DNA from: Actinomycetospora callitridis
GTDB lineage: Bacteria; Actinomycetota; Actinomycetes; Mycobacteriales; Pseudonocardiaceae
DNA: 64,000 bases
NCBI RefSeq assembly: GCF_028737265.1
Contig: NZ_JAQZAK010000009.1
Location: 62,001-126,000, forward strand
Direction of reading: 5' to 3'
This document shows positions 19,494 through 28,724 of this stretch, in pieces (within the stretch, counting starts at the first letter, position 1; each line of letters begins with the position of its first letter). The notes under the pieces are model-generated. The model saw nothing but the letters and a program-made list of their open reading frames with translations, was not told the DNA's origin and made no database searches. The position numbers and the translations under genes are program-made.

Positions 19494-20336
19494 GTGCGAC
19501 TGGCCACCTGGAACGTGAACTCCGCCAAGGCCCGGGAGCCCCGGCTGCTGGGCTGGCTCGACGAGCGAGCGCCCGACGTGGTCTGCCTCCAGGAGACCAA
19601 GCTGTCGGACGAGGCGTTCGCCGAGAGCTTCGCCGCCCCGCTCGCCGAGCGCGGTTACGCCGTGGCCCACCACGGGGAGGGCCGCTGGAACGGCGTGGCC
19701 CTGCTGTCCCGCGTGGGTCTCGACGACGTCGTGGAGGGCCTGCCCGGCGCCCCCGGCTACCCCCACCAGGAGGCCCGCGCGGTCTCCGCCACCTGCAGCG
19801 GGCTGCGGGTCACCTCGGTCTACGTGCCCAACGGGCGTGACCCGGACGACCCGCACTACCTCTACAAGCTCGAGTGGCTCGCGGCCCTGCGCGACCTCGT
19901 CGAGGCCGGCGACCCCGACGCGACGGTGGTGGCGGGCGATTTCAACATCGCTCCCACCGACGAGGACATCTACTCCGTCGAGGCGTTCGCCGGGTCCACC
20001 CACGTCACCCCGCCCGAGCGCGAGGCGCTGGCGACGCTGATGAAGACCGGCCTGCACGACGTGATCCGCGAGCGCTGGCCCAACGACCGCGCGTTCAGCT
20101 ACTGGGACTACCGCGGCGGCGCCTTCCACCAGGACCGCGGCATGCGGATCGACCTCGTGCTGGCGGGCGGCCCGGTCGCCGGGCGCCGGGCCGCCGCCTG
20201 GGTGGACCGCAAGGCCCGCAAGGGCACCGGTCCGTCCGACCACGCGCCGGTGATCGTCGACCTCGACGAGGCACCGAACGGCGACCTCGGACCGGTCGTC
20301 CCGCCGCCGTCGCTGGGGCGCACCCGCAAGAAGTAG
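19494..20336 (+). CDS. xth: exodeoxyribonuclease III (AP endonuclease)
   Basis: About 280 residues, the usual length for ExoIII. Motifs are TWNVNSAK at the N-terminus, VCLQETKLSD (metal-binding Glu), YVPNGRDPDDPHY, AGDFNIAPTDEDIY (Asp-Asn pair), FSYWDYRGGAF and the terminal GPSDHAPV (catalytic Asp-His). It removes 3' blocking groups and cuts at abasic sites in base-excision repair, in the cytoplasm. GTG at 19494 is chosen because family members begin RLATWNVNS and a TAGCGT -10 lies 7 nt upstream. It is divergent from the PP2C gene and convergent with the NmrA-like gene. Confidence 0.94.
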   Translation: MRLATWNVNSAKAREPRLLGWLDERAPDVVCLQETKLSDEAFAESFAAPLAERGYAVAHHGEGRWNGVALLSRVGLDDVVEGLPGAPGYPHQEARAVSATCSGLRVTSVYVPNGRDPDDPHYLYKLEWLAALRDLVEAGDPDATVVAGDFNIAPTDEDIYSVEAFAGSTHVTPPEREALATLMKTGLHDVIRERWPNDRAFSYWDYRGGAFHQDRGMRIDLVLAGGPVAGRRAAAWVDRKARKGTGPSDHAPVIVDLDEAPNGDLGPVVPPPSLGRTRKK

Positions 20337-20341
20337 GCCGG

Positions 20342-21205
20342 TCACGCCACCGGGACGACGCGGCGGGCCCACTCCTCGATCGTCGTGGGGGTCTCCACCA
20401 CACCGACCCCGTGGCGCCGCACGACGCCGCGGTTGAACGCCGCGTTCATCGCGAGGTTCTCCTCGGTGAGGTCCGCGGGCAGTCCCGCCTCGACGAGCAC
20501 CGCGCGCATGACGTCCTCGGGCGGGCACTCGTAGCGCAGGCCGGGCCGGCCGATCGCCGCGCCGAGCCGCGCGACGGCGTCGGGCACGGTGAGCTCCTCG
20601 GGTCCGGGCAGCTCACGCACGCCGGCGGCGTCCGGGTCGCGCAGCAACGCCGCGGCGGCGTCGCCGATGTCGGCGGTGGCCACCATCGGCAGCGCGACGT
20701 CCGGGTTGATCGTGTCGTGGTGCACGCCCGTCGCGAGCATCGACGCCAGCGCCGGCAGGAACGACTCGAAGAACAGGCCGGGCCGCAGGAGCACCACGGA
20801 GGCGTCGAGCGCGGCGAGCCGCTGCTCCTGCTCGTGGAGGGTCTCGAGGAAGCCGGTCCCCGAGGAGAGCTCGGCGCCGAGCGCGCTCAGCCCCACCACG
20901 TGGGGGACGCCGGCGTCGGCCAGCGCGCCCGCGATCGCGGTGCCCACCTGCTCCTGCTGGGCGCGGTAGCCCGGCGCGGCGAGGTCGAGGGGCATGAGGA
21001 CGTAGGCGGCGTCCGCGCCGCGCAGGGCCTGCGTGATCGCGGCCCGGTCGGTGATGTCCGCGACGTGCGGCTCGGCGCCGTGCGCGGTGGCGTCGGCGAG
21101 ACGGCCGGCGTCGCGCCCGACGGCCCGCACCGCCACCCCGCTCTCGCGCAGGCGGCGCACGACGCGTCCGCCGGTGTTCCCGCTGGCTCCCAGGACAGTG
21201 ATCAT
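20342..21205 (-). CDS. NmrA-like NAD(P)-binding oxidoreductase/sensor
   Basis: 287 residues. It starts MITVLGASGNTGGRVVRRL, an atypical SDR Rossmann motif (GASGNTG), and continues like the NmrA/QOR2 family (VVGLSALGAELSSGTG, RPGLFFESFLPAL). There is no YxxxK catalytic pair, so it may sense NAD(P)H redox state or reduce quinones weakly. ATG at 21205 follows GGAGGAG. It is divergent from an AraC-type regulator across 146 bp, and an AraC protein next to its regulated oxidoreductase is a common arrangement. Confidence 0.88.
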   Translation of the reverse strand: MITVLGASGNTGGRVVRRLRESGVAVRAVGRDAGRLADATAHGAEPHVADITDRAAITQALRGADAAYVLMPLDLAAPGYRAQQEQVGTAIAGALADAGVPHVVGLSALGAELSSGTGFLETLHEQEQRLAALDASVVLLRPGLFFESFLPALASMLATGVHHDTINPDVALPMVATADIGDAAAALLRDPDAAGVRELPGPEELTVPDAVARLGAAIGRPGLRYECPPEDVMRAVLVEAGLPADLTEENLAMNAAFNRGVVRRHGVGVVETPTTIEEWARRVVPVA

Positions 21206-21351
21206 GATGGCTTCTCCTCCGTGCTCGGTGATCCGGTGCGTCCAACACTGGGCCGGTCCTGCCGGACGAACCATCGCCGTGGCGCCGGTTCTCCTGCTCG
21301 ATCGTCCGATCTCGTGGACGATGCGCTCCGCGATGCCGGAGGCTGGGCACC

Positions 21352-22332
21352 GTGACCGTCGTCGACCATCCGCCCTGGACCCCGTCCGACGCCGTGGGCG
21401 CGGCGCTGCACGTCCTGCGGATGAGCGGGACCTTCTACTGCTCGTCCGACCTGCGCGGGCCCTGGGGGCTGCGGCTGCCCGAGACGCCGGGCTGCCTGTG
21501 GTTCCACGTCGTGACCTCGGGGACCGCGACGATCGTCGTCGGCGACAAGGTGGTGACGCTGTCGCCGTCGGACGTCGTGCTCCTGCCGCGCGGTGAGGGG
21601 CATGAACTGCGCTCGACCGACCCGCCGCCCCGCTCGCCCGCGCCGAACGTCCTGACGCTGCCGCACACCTGGTACGGCGAGCGCTACGCGACGATCAGCT
21701 ACGGCGGCGACGGCGCGCCGACCACCATGATCTGCGGCGCCGTCCGGCTCGAGCACCCGATGGCCGAGCGGCTCGTCGCGCTGATGCCGGACATCGTCCA
21801 CGTGCCGGTCTCGCCGCTCACCGCGCGCCTGCACGACACGCTGCGGCTGATCGCGCTCGAGGTGGAGGAGACCCGGCCCGGCGGCGAGGCCGTGATCACC
21901 CGCCTCGCCGACGTCCTCGTCGTGCAGATGCTGCGGGCCTGGCTGTCGCACGACCCGTCCGCGCGCACGGGCTGGCTCGGCGCGCTCGCCGACCCCGACA
22001 TCGGCCGCGCGCTCGCCCTCGTCCACGCCGACCCCGCCCACGAGTGGACCGTCGCCGGCCTCGCCCGCGAGCTCGCCCTGTCCCGGTCGACCTTCGCCGC
22101 CCGGTTCACCGCGCTGGTCGGCGAGCCGGTCATGGCGTACGTGACGCGCTGGCGGATGCTCGTCGCCCACGACCGGCTCCGGGCCGGCGACACCACCGTC
22201 GCCGCCGTCGCCGGCGCGATGGGCTACCGCTCCGAGGCCGCGTTCAGCCGAGCCTTCCGCCGCGTCGTCGGCACCTCGCCGGGCTCGGTGCGTCCGCGGG
22301 CCCGCGACGAGGTGGAGCTCCTCGGGGCCTGA
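21352..22332 (+). CDS. AraC family transcriptional regulator with cupin sensor
   Basis: 326 residues. The N-terminal cupin-6 domain (FYCSSDLRGPWGLRLPET, VTLSPSDVVLLPRGEGHEL) binds an unknown effector. The C-terminal double helix-turn-helix is complete (WTVAGLARELALSRSTFAAR, then VAGAMGYRSEAAFSRAFRRV). GTG at 21352 is preceded by CGGAGG at 21338-21342. It probably controls the divergent NmrA-like gene and may be autoregulated. Just after its stop lie two 21-bp palindromes that could end its transcript or serve the next gene. Confidence 0.93.
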   Translation: MTVVDHPPWTPSDAVGAALHVLRMSGTFYCSSDLRGPWGLRLPETPGCLWFHVVTSGTATIVVGDKVVTLSPSDVVLLPRGEGHELRSTDPPPRSPAPNVLTLPHTWYGERYATISYGGDGAPTTMICGAVRLEHPMAERLVALMPDIVHVPVSPLTARLHDTLRLIALEVEETRPGGEAVITRLADVLVVQMLRAWLSHDPSARTGWLGALADPDIGRALALVHADPAHEWTVAGLARELALSRSTFAARFTALVGEPVMAYVTRWRMLVAHDRLRAGDTTVAAVAGAMGYRSEAAFSRAFRRVVGTSPGSVRPRARDEVELLGA

Positions 22333-22346
22333 CCCCAAACTCGGAG

Positions 22347-22417
22347 ACCGTGTCCTGGGGACACGGTTCGACGTCGTCGTCACCGAACCCGGCGACACCG
22401 TGTCCTGAGGACACGGT
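22347..22417. repeat. pair of near-identical 21-bp palindromes
   Basis: ACCGTGTCCTGGGGACACGGT at 22347-22367 and the same sequence with TGA in the centre at 22397-22417 are exactly 50 bp apart and are both followed by TCG. Each has 9-10-bp perfect arms. They lie between the araC stop (22332) and the marR start (22473). As DNA sites they would suit a dimeric MarR protein bound twice on nearly the same helix face; as RNA they could form tandem terminator hairpins, though no T-tract follows. Confidence 0.8.
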
Positions 22418-22472
22418 TCGTCTTCGTCGGAACCGACCCCGGAGCGACGGCGGGTCGGCGACGCTGGACGGC

Positions 22473-23030
22473 GTGGGTCGGGCGGCCGAGGAGGAGGACG
22501 CGACGGACGAGCTCGTCACGCTGCTCCTCGACGACCTCGGTCCGGCCCTGCAGTGGTACCGCGACGAGGTGGCCCGGACCCTGGGGCTGTCGCCGGGCGA
22601 GGTGCTGTGCCTCGAGGTGTGCCGGCGGCACGGCTCGATGAGCAGCGGGCGCCTCGGCGAGCGCCTGGGCCTCACACGCAGTGCAGTCGCCAAGATGCTG
22701 CGCCGGCTCGAGGAGGCCGGGCACGTCGCCCGGTTGTCCTCGCCGGACCACGAGCAGGAGATCGAGGTGGAGGTCCGGCCGCACCCGGCCCGCGACGCCG
22801 TCCTCGACGCGCAGCGCCGGGCGTTGCGGCGCTCCCTGCGCGAGATGGTGGGGAACCAGGCGCTGCACGGCCGGAAGCACGCGGTCGCCGCGACGGCCGT
22901 CGCCGGGCTCGCGACCGTCGTCTTCGGGCGCGCTCGGGCGATGGCCGACGCGACCATCGAGCGTCGGCTGCTCGCCGACCGTCGCCGGGCCCGCGAGGCC
23001 GGGAGCCCGACGCCGTGGTGGGCCCGCTGA
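22473..23030 (+). CDS. MarR-like winged-helix regulator
   Basis: 185 residues. The winged helix is clear: LGLSPGEVLCLEVCRRHGSM, SGRLGERLGLTRSAVAKML, RRLEEAGHVARLSSPDHEQE. A helical C-terminus may dimerise. GTG at 22473 is the first start inside the domain's frame after the palindromes; other starts upstream would run through them. Two 21-bp palindromes 56 to 126 bp upstream are likely autoregulatory operators. The gene abuts the convergent helicase gene, with TGA at 23028-23030 touching the helicase stop at 23031. No target gene is apparent nearby. Confidence 0.8.
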   Translation: MGRAAEEEDATDELVTLLLDDLGPALQWYRDEVARTLGLSPGEVLCLEVCRRHGSMSSGRLGERLGLTRSAVAKMLRRLEEAGHVARLSSPDHEQEIEVEVRPHPARDAVLDAQRRALRRSLREMVGNQALHGRKHAVAATAVAGLATVVFGRARAMADATIERRLLADRRRAREAGSPTPWWAR

Positions 23031-25556
23031 CTACACCGTCGACATCGGCCCCACGGCCGTGACGTGCACGGCGGCCGCGCCGAGCTCGTCGGAGGCGTCG
23101 AGGTCGACCTCGGCGGTGATCGCCCAGTCGTGGTCGCCCTCGGGGTCGTCGAGGACCTGGCGCACGTGCCAGGTGCGCCCCTGCACGGTGACGCGGTAGA
23201 ACGCCGGGCCGCGTGCGTCGGGGCCGGAGCCGAGGGTCGGGTACTCGGCGAAGTAGGCCTCCATCGCATCGGCCCACCGGTCGAGGGAGGGACCGTCGTC
23301 CTCGAGCGCCGCCAGGTCGGCGGGGGAGCGCCGGGCGAAGAGCTCCACGCGTCGGAACATCTCGTTGCGGACGAGGACGCGGAACGCGCGCTCGTTGCGG
23401 GTCACCGGCGGCGGGCCCTGGTCGACGGGGCGCGCGTCGTCGCCGGCGGCGTCGAGCTCACTCGGGTTGGCCAGGTTCTCCCACTCGTCGAGCAGCGACG
23501 AGTCGGTCTGGCGCACGAGCTCGCCGAGCCAGGCCACGAGGTCGTCGATGTCCTCGGTGCGAGCGGCCTCGGGGATCGTCTGGCGCAGCGCGCGGTAGGC
23601 GTCGGTGAGGTAGCGCAGGACGAGACCCTCGGACCGGGCGATCTTGTAGTACGAGACGTACTCGGTGAAGTTCATGGCGCGCTCGTAGAGGTCGCGCACC
23701 ACCGACTTCGGCGAGAGCTCGTGGTCGGCGACCCAGGGGTGGCCCGTGCGGTAGGACTCGTAGGCGGCACCGAGGAGCTCGGCCAGCGGCTTGGGCCAGG
23801 TGACGTCCTCGAGGAGCTCCATGCGCTCCTCGTACTCGATGCCCTCGGCCTTCATCGCCTGCACGGCCTCGCCCCGGGCGGAGTTCTCCTGGGCGCGGAG
23901 GATCTGCTTCGGGTCGTCGAGGGTCGACTCGACCACCGAGACCATGTCGAGCGCGTAGGTCGGCGACTCCCGGTCGAGCAGGTCGAACGCGGCGAGCGCG
24001 AACGGCGAGAGCGGCTGGTTGAGCGCGAAGTCGACCTGGAGGTCGTCGACGAGCCGCACGGTCCGCCCGGACGCGTCGGGCTCGGGCAGGCGCTCCACGA
24101 CGTCGGCCTCGAGCAGTCCGCGGAACAGCGCGATCGCCCGCAGGATCAGGCGGCGCTGGGTGGGGCGGTCGGCGTGGTTGTCCTCCAGCAGGTGGCGCAT
24201 CGCGGCGAAGAAGTCCCCGGGCCGGGAGGCGACCTGCAGGAGCATCGCCGTCGACACCCGGAACTGGCTGGTCAGCGCCTCGGGCTGCGCCTCGATGAGC
24301 TTCTCGAGGGTCTTCTCCGACCACGAGACGAACCCCTCGGGCGGCTTCACCCGCACGACGCGCCGCTGCTTCTTGACGTCGTCGCCGGCCTTCGCGAGCC
24401 GCTTGGCGTTCTCCACCTCGTGCTCGGGGGCCTGGACGACGACGTAGCCGGCGACGTCGTGCCCCGCCCGTCCCGCGCGCCCGGCCACCTGGTGGAACTC
24501 GCGGGCCCGTAGGTGGCGCACCCGCTGGCCGTCGAACTTGGTCAGCGCGGTGAAGAGCACGGTGCGGATCGGGACGTTGATCCCGACGCCGAGGGTGTCG
24601 GTGCCGCAGATGAGCTTGAGCAGCCCGGCCTGGGCGAGCGTCTCCACGAGGCGCCGGTACTTCGGCAGCATCCCGGCGTGGTGCACGCCGATGCCGTGGC
24701 GCACCAGCCGCGAGAGCGTCTTGCCGAACCCGGCGGTGAAGCGGAACGCGCCGATGAGCTCGGCGATCCGCTCTTTCTCGGCCTTCGAGGAGACGTTGAG
24801 GCTCATCAGGGCCTGCGCCTGCTCGATCGCCGCGGCCTGGGTGGTGTGCACGACGTAGACCGGCGCCTGCTGCCCGGCGAGGAGCTCGGTGATCGTCTCG
24901 TGCAGCGGCGTGCGCGCGTAGCGGAAGGACAGCGGGACGGGACGTTCGGTGTGCGCCACGACCGCGGTCTCGCGCCCCGTGCGCCGCGTCAGGTCCTCGG
25001 CGAAGAACGAGACGTCGCCGAGCGTCGCCGACATCAGCAGGAACTGCGCCTGCGGCAGCTCGAGGATCGGGACCTGCCAGGCCCAGCCGCGCTCCGGGTC
25101 CGCGTAGTAGTGGAACTCGTCCATGACGACCTGGCCGACCTCGGCGCCGGGTCCCTCGCGCAGCGCCCAGTTCGCCAGCACCTCGGCGGTGCAGCAGATG
25201 ACCGGCGCCTCCGGGTTCACGGCTGCGTCGCCGGTGAGCATCCCGACGTTGGCGTAGCCGAGCTGGGCGCCGAGGGCGAAGAACTTCTCCGAGACCAGCG
25301 CCTTGATCGGCGCCGTGTAGACGCTGCGCTCGCCACGGGACATCGCGGTGACGTGGGCGCCGAGCGCCACCAGCGACTTCCCCGAACCGGTGGGCGTGGA
25401 GAGGATCACGTTCGATCCCGAGACCAGCTCGATCAGCGCCTCGGACTGGGCCGGGTAGAGGTCGAGCCCGCGCTCGGAGGCCCAGCCCGCGAACCCCTCG
25501 TAGAGATCGTCGGGATCCGCGCCGGGGGCGGGCAGGAGCGCCGTCGAGGTGGTCAC
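23031..25556 (-). CDS. Ski2-like DEAD/DEAH-box helicase with DUF3516-type C-terminus
   Basis: 841 residues. Helicase motifs are in order: LYPAQSEALIEL (Q-like), STPTGSGKSLVAL (Walker A), DEFHYY (motif II), LLMSATLGD (III), GIGVHHAGMLPKYRRL, CGTDTLGVGINVP (V) and QVAGRAGRAGHD (VI). The C-terminal 400 residues match the actinobacterial DUF3516 region. It is predicted to unwind RNA or DNA using ATP, perhaps in RNA turnover like Mtr4/HelY. Start is GTG at 25556. It stands alone, between convergent marR and divergent tetR. Confidence 0.94.
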   Translation of the reverse strand: MTTSTALLPAPGADPDDLYEGFAGWASERGLDLYPAQSEALIELVSGSNVILSTPTGSGKSLVALGAHVTAMSRGERSVYTAPIKALVSEKFFALGAQLGYANVGMLTGDAAVNPEAPVICCTAEVLANWALREGPGAEVGQVVMDEFHYYADPERGWAWQVPILELPQAQFLLMSATLGDVSFFAEDLTRRTGRETAVVAHTERPVPLSFRYARTPLHETITELLAGQQAPVYVVHTTQAAAIEQAQALMSLNVSSKAEKERIAELIGAFRFTAGFGKTLSRLVRHGIGVHHAGMLPKYRRLVETLAQAGLLKLICGTDTLGVGINVPIRTVLFTALTKFDGQRVRHLRAREFHQVAGRAGRAGHDVAGYVVVQAPEHEVENAKRLAKAGDDVKKQRRVVRVKPPEGFVSWSEKTLEKLIEAQPEALTSQFRVSTAMLLQVASRPGDFFAAMRHLLEDNHADRPTQRRLILRAIALFRGLLEADVVERLPEPDASGRTVRLVDDLQVDFALNQPLSPFALAAFDLLDRESPTYALDMVSVVESTLDDPKQILRAQENSARGEAVQAMKAEGIEYEERMELLEDVTWPKPLAELLGAAYESYRTGHPWVADHELSPKSVVRDLYERAMNFTEYVSYYKIARSEGLVLRYLTDAYRALRQTIPEAARTEDIDDLVAWLGELVRQTDSSLLDEWENLANPSELDAAGDDARPVDQGPPPVTRNERAFRVLVRNEMFRRVELFARRSPADLAALEDDGPSLDRWADAMEAYFAEYPTLGSGPDARGPAFYRVTVQGRTWHVRQVLDDPEGDHDWAITAEVDLDASDELGAAAVHVTAVGPMSTV

Positions 25557-25669
25557 CGGTCCATTGTCCGCGATCGCACCCCCACTCGGCGGACGGTGGC
25601 CGGGTTACGATCCGTCACCGCGGGATGGCGACCAGGGGGCCGGCCGTGGGGCGAGGAGGAACGCGGCAC

Positions 25670-26317
25670 GTGACCGAGGGTGGCGAGGTGGCGGCTGCGG
25701 CACCCCTCGGGCGACGCGCAGCGACCAAGGCCCGGACCCGGGAGGCGCTCCTCGAGGCCGCGCGCCGGGTGTTCGCCGAACGCGGGTACGGCCCGGCGTC
25801 GGTCGAGGAGATCGCGAAGACGGCCGGTGTGTCGGTCGGGTCGGTCTACGTGCACTTCGCGAGCAAGGAAGCGCTGTTCACCGCGCTGGTCGAGGACCAG
25901 ACCTCGGTGGCGGTCGACCTGAAGTCCACGATCGTCTCGGGCGACCCGGGGGAGACCTTCGCCGCGCTCGACCGCCTCGTCTCCGACGTCGCCGACTCGC
26001 GCGAGGAGGCCCTGCTCGACGCCGAGGTCTGGCTCTACGCCGTGCGCCACCCCGAGTTCGCCGACCGTCTCGCGGAGCACGAGGTGCGCCTGGCCCGGTT
26101 CGCCACCGACGTGCTCTCCCGCGACTGGGAGAACCTCGACCCGGCGGTGCGCGATGCCGTCCGGGACGACGAGTTCGTCGTCGTCGCGGCCGCGCTCTAC
26201 CACGGGCTCATCCGGCTGCGGCGCGTCCTCGGCGAGGACGCCGTGCGGGCCGACCTCTTCAGCCGGGCCCTGCGCCTGATGCTGCGGCTCCCGTCCGCCG
26301 ACGAGTCCCAGCGCTAG
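25670..26317 (+). CDS. TetR family transcriptional regulator
   Basis: 215 residues with the TetR DNA-binding helices TREALLEAARRVFAERGYG, SVEEIAKTAGVSVGSVYVHF and ASKEALFTALVE, then a helical ligand-binding domain. I chose GTG 25670 because GAGGAGGA lies 9 nt upstream; ATG 25625 is in frame but has no such site. It converges on an alpha/beta hydrolase whose stop codon shares CTAG with its own, and it is divergent from the helicase. Its targets are unknown. Confidence 0.92.
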   Translation: MTEGGEVAAAAPLGRRAATKARTREALLEAARRVFAERGYGPASVEEIAKTAGVSVGSVYVHFASKEALFTALVEDQTSVAVDLKSTIVSGDPGETFAALDRLVSDVADSREEALLDAEVWLYAVRHPEFADRLAEHEVRLARFATDVLSRDWENLDPAVRDAVRDDEFVVVAAALYHGLIRLRRVLGEDAVRADLFSRALRLMLRLPSADESQR

Positions 26318-27144
26318 CGCGACCCCGGCAGGACCGACCGCAGCACGGGCTCGAAGGCCACCGCGTCCTCGGCGAAGCCGATGTGGTCGCCGGGGAACAG
26401 CGTCGGCTCGAGGCCCAGCGCGTCGGCCAGGGCGCGGGAGCTCCGGTCGCAGAGCTGGCCGGCGGAGTCCCGGCCGATGCCCACGACGATCCGCGTCCGC
26501 CCGGCGCGCAGGGCGTCGATGTCCGGCCGGAAGTGCGTCGTCGGCCGCAGGAGGTGGGCGTTCTGGTAGTCGCCGTCGGCCTGGGCGGCCGGGTCGGGCT
26601 CGCTGCCGAAGACCATCTGGATCATCTCCTCGGGCATCTCGATGGCCGCGTTGGCGAGGAACGCCCGCCAGGAGCCCAGGTGGTCGCCCGCGAACCAGCG
26701 CTCGATGACGACGTCCTCGCCGGCGTGGCGGTCGTCGCGGTCGGGGAGGAGCTCGACCAGGGGCGGTTCGTGGGCGACGACGGTGTCGACGAGGTCGGGA
26801 TGGCCCTGCGCCAGCGCCAGGGCGGTCACGGCACCGCCACTGGAGCCCAGGACGGTGACCGGTCCGCGCGCCCCGTCGGGGTCGACGTGCCGGACGAGGG
26901 CCGCGACGTCGTCCGCCCGCGTGGCCAGCGTCGGGGTGGCGTCGGGGTCGTCGACCGGGCTGCGCCCGATCCCGCGGGTGTCGGTGGTGAGCACCGTGTG
27001 GTCGACGGCGAGCAGCTCGGCGAGGCCCGCGAAGGCGTCGGCGCCCATGGGTGTGCCGAGCAGCACCACGAGCGGGCCGTCGCCCCGGACCTCGTGGTGG
27101 AGCCGGGCACCGGGGACGTCGAGGGCGGCGGTGAGGGTGGGCAC
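26314..27144 (-). CDS. alpha/beta hydrolase
   Basis: 276 residues. The nucleophile elbow is VTVLGSSGGAVTALAL (GSSGG), the acid lies in the RIVVGIGRDS region and the base in PGDHIGFAED. The TDTRGIGRSPVDDP loop is typical of epoxide-hydrolase/peroxidase-like members. GTG at 27144 follows GGAGG; a longer open frame upstream has no homology. It is divergent from a small membrane-protein gene and convergent with tetR, with stop codons overlapping in CTAG. Substrate unknown. Confidence 0.88.
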   Translation of the reverse strand: MPTLTAALDVPGARLHHEVRGDGPLVVLLGTPMGADAFAGLAELLAVDHTVLTTDTRGIGRSPVDDPDATPTLATRADDVAALVRHVDPDGARGPVTVLGSSGGAVTALALAQGHPDLVDTVVAHEPPLVELLPDRDDRHAGEDVVIERWFAGDHLGSWRAFLANAAIEMPEEMIQMVFGSEPDPAAQADGDYQNAHLLRPTTHFRPDIDALRAGRTRIVVGIGRDSAGQLCDRSSRALADALGLEPTLFPGDHIGFAEDAVAFEPVLRSVLPGSR

Positions 27145-27260
27145 GGGTGTCCTCCGGGGGTGGTTGCGGACGGCGGCGTGGGGACGTTCGTGGAGGAGAC
27201 GGACGCCGCGCCCGGAACTCATCGGCGGGTGCCGATGATCGACGAGGGGTACACGACGCC

Positions 27261-27659
27261 ATGCCCTCCTCCCGCTCGCGACGTTCCCGCGACCTGACCT
27301 GGTTCCCCCGCCTGCTCGGCGTGGCCACCGCCGGCTACAGCGTGGCGATCATCGCCCGCCCCGAGCTGTTCACGAAGCCCACCGCGCTGCAGGCCGATGG
27401 GGCGCCGCTGCCGACGGCCACCGCGATCGGGGTGCGTGCCCTCGGCGGGCGCGACCTCGCGTGCGGGCTGGCGATGGCCCTCGCCCCGGCGGGCAAGGCG
27501 CTGCGCACCGCCGTGGCCGTGCGGGTCGGGTCCGACGTCGTCGACCTGGTGCTGCTCGGTACGTCGCTGCCGGAGCCCACCGCGCGAGCCAAGGCGGCCG
27601 GCGTCGCGGGGGCGTGGGGCACGCTGTGCGCCCTGGGCTACCTCGCCGCGGGCGACTGA
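27261..27659 (+). CDS. small membrane protein of unknown function
   Basis: 132 residues. After a basic start (SSRSRRSRDLTWFPRLLG) there are about four hydrophobic stretches: GVATAGYSVAIIARPELF, DLACGLAMALAPAGKAL, SDVVDLVLLGTSLPE and AGVAGAWGTLCALGYLAAG. It resembles actinobacterial DUF4267-like proteins. ATG at 27261 is preceded by GAGGGG. Its last 22 bp overlap the convergent 83-residue gene. No function can be stated. Confidence 0.75.
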   Translation: MPSSRSRRSRDLTWFPRLLGVATAGYSVAIIARPELFTKPTALQADGAPLPTATAIGVRALGGRDLACGLAMALAPAGKALRTAVAVRVGSDVVDLVLLGTSLPEPTARAKAAGVAGAWGTLCALGYLAAGD

Positions 27660-27889
27660 TCGGCCGGCACCTCGCTGAGCCGCAGGTGGTAGACGCCGGC
27701 GGAAGGGGTGAGCGGATGCAGGTCGTAGACGTGGACGACCTTCGGCCCGTCGTGGAGGTGGGTGTGCGTCACCGTCGGCAGCGGGGTGCCGTGGCGTGCC
27801 TCGCGCACCTCGACGCGTCCGTCGAGCGGACCCCCGACGTAGAGCAGCACGGCGTCCTCGTCGGCCGGCTCACCGGGCGGAACGGTCAT
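27638..27889 (-). CDS. conserved small hypothetical protein
   Basis: 83 residues: MTVPPGEPADEDAVLLYVGG opens a strand-rich domain with many His residues (VTHTHLHDGPKVVHVYDLHP) and ends in a polar tail. The ATG at 27889 has a strong GGAGGT site at 5-nt spacing, which supports real translation. It overlaps the end of the convergent membrane-protein gene by 22 bp. I do not recognise the family; the layout (YVGGPLDG, then a beta-rich body) looks like small actinobacterial hypotheticals. Upstream (27890-28032) lies a divergent promoter region shared with the methyltransferase. Confidence 0.65.
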   Translation of the reverse strand: MTVPPGEPADEDAVLLYVGGPLDGRVEVREARHGTPLPTVTHTHLHDGPKVVHVYDLHPLTPSAGVYHLRLSEVPADQSPAAR

Positions 27890-28032
27890 GAGGACCTCCT
27901 CGGACGGCGCGTCGGTCGGCGGTGCGGCTGTGAAGCCCGGGGCTGGGACGCCTGTGTCGGCGTGGCGTTCAGGGTAGGGAAAGCACGGCCCCTTGCGCAG
28001 CGTCTGCGCGGCGTCACTTTCCGGAGCCAACG

Positions 28033-28656
28033 ATGACCGCCGGTGACGGCATCCGGAACTGGACGACGCCCGGCCGTCCTCCGCTCGTCCCCGAGGTCAC
28101 CCTGCTGCTCGCCGAGGACATACACCGCACGTGGTCGGCGATCGACGAGGAGGCGCCGCCGTTCTGGGCGTTCGCCTGGGTCGGCGGCCAGGCCCTCGCG
28201 CGCCACGTCCTCGATCACCCCGACCTCGTCCGGGGCCGCCGGGTGCTCGACCTCGCCTCGGGGTCGGGGCTGGTCGCGATCGCCGCCCTGCGCGCCGGCG
28301 CCTCGGGCGCGGTCGCCTCGGACACCGACGCGCGGGCCCGCGCCGCGATCGTGCTCAACGCGCAGGCCAACGACGTCGAGATCGACGTGGTCGGCGACGT
28401 CCTGGACGCCGACGAGCCCCTCGACGTCGACGTCGTGCTCGCCGGCGACGTCTTCTACGAGCAGCCCATGGCCCGGCTCGTCGAGCGCTTCTGCGACGAG
28501 GCGGTCGCGGCCGGTGTCGACGTCGTCGTCGGCGACCCCGGCCGCGAGTACCTGCCGCGGCGTCGCGTGAGCGCGCTCGGGAGCTACGACGTCGTCGGGA
28601 CCCTCGACCTCGAGGGCGGCGAGACCACCCGCACCACGGTCTACCGCTTCACCTGA
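28033..28656 (+). CDS. class I SAM-dependent methyltransferase (ETFB-KMT/METTL20-like)
   Basis: 207 residues. The N-terminal PPFWAFAWVGGQALARHVLD and motif I RRVLDLASGSGLVAIAALRA match the family that includes the ETF-beta lysine methyltransferase and bacterial Nnt1-like proteins. VVLAGDVFYEQPMARLV supplies the post-I acidic loop. It probably methylates a protein lysine or a small amine. ATG at 28033 lies after GGAGCCAACG, a weak ribosome site. The quinone reductase gene follows after 68 bp on the same strand. Confidence 0.88.
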   Translation: MTAGDGIRNWTTPGRPPLVPEVTLLLAEDIHRTWSAIDEEAPPFWAFAWVGGQALARHVLDHPDLVRGRRVLDLASGSGLVAIAALRAGASGAVASDTDARARAAIVLNAQANDVEIDVVGDVLDADEPLDVDVVLAGDVFYEQPMARLVERFCDEAVAAGVDVVVGDPGREYLPRRRVSALGSYDVVGTLDLEGGETTRTTVYRFT

Positions 28657-28724
28657 CATCCCCGCCGCGCTCCTGTAGAACCGTCACGGCTGACGGTCCG
28701 GTCGGCCGGGAACGGGAGGTCGCG

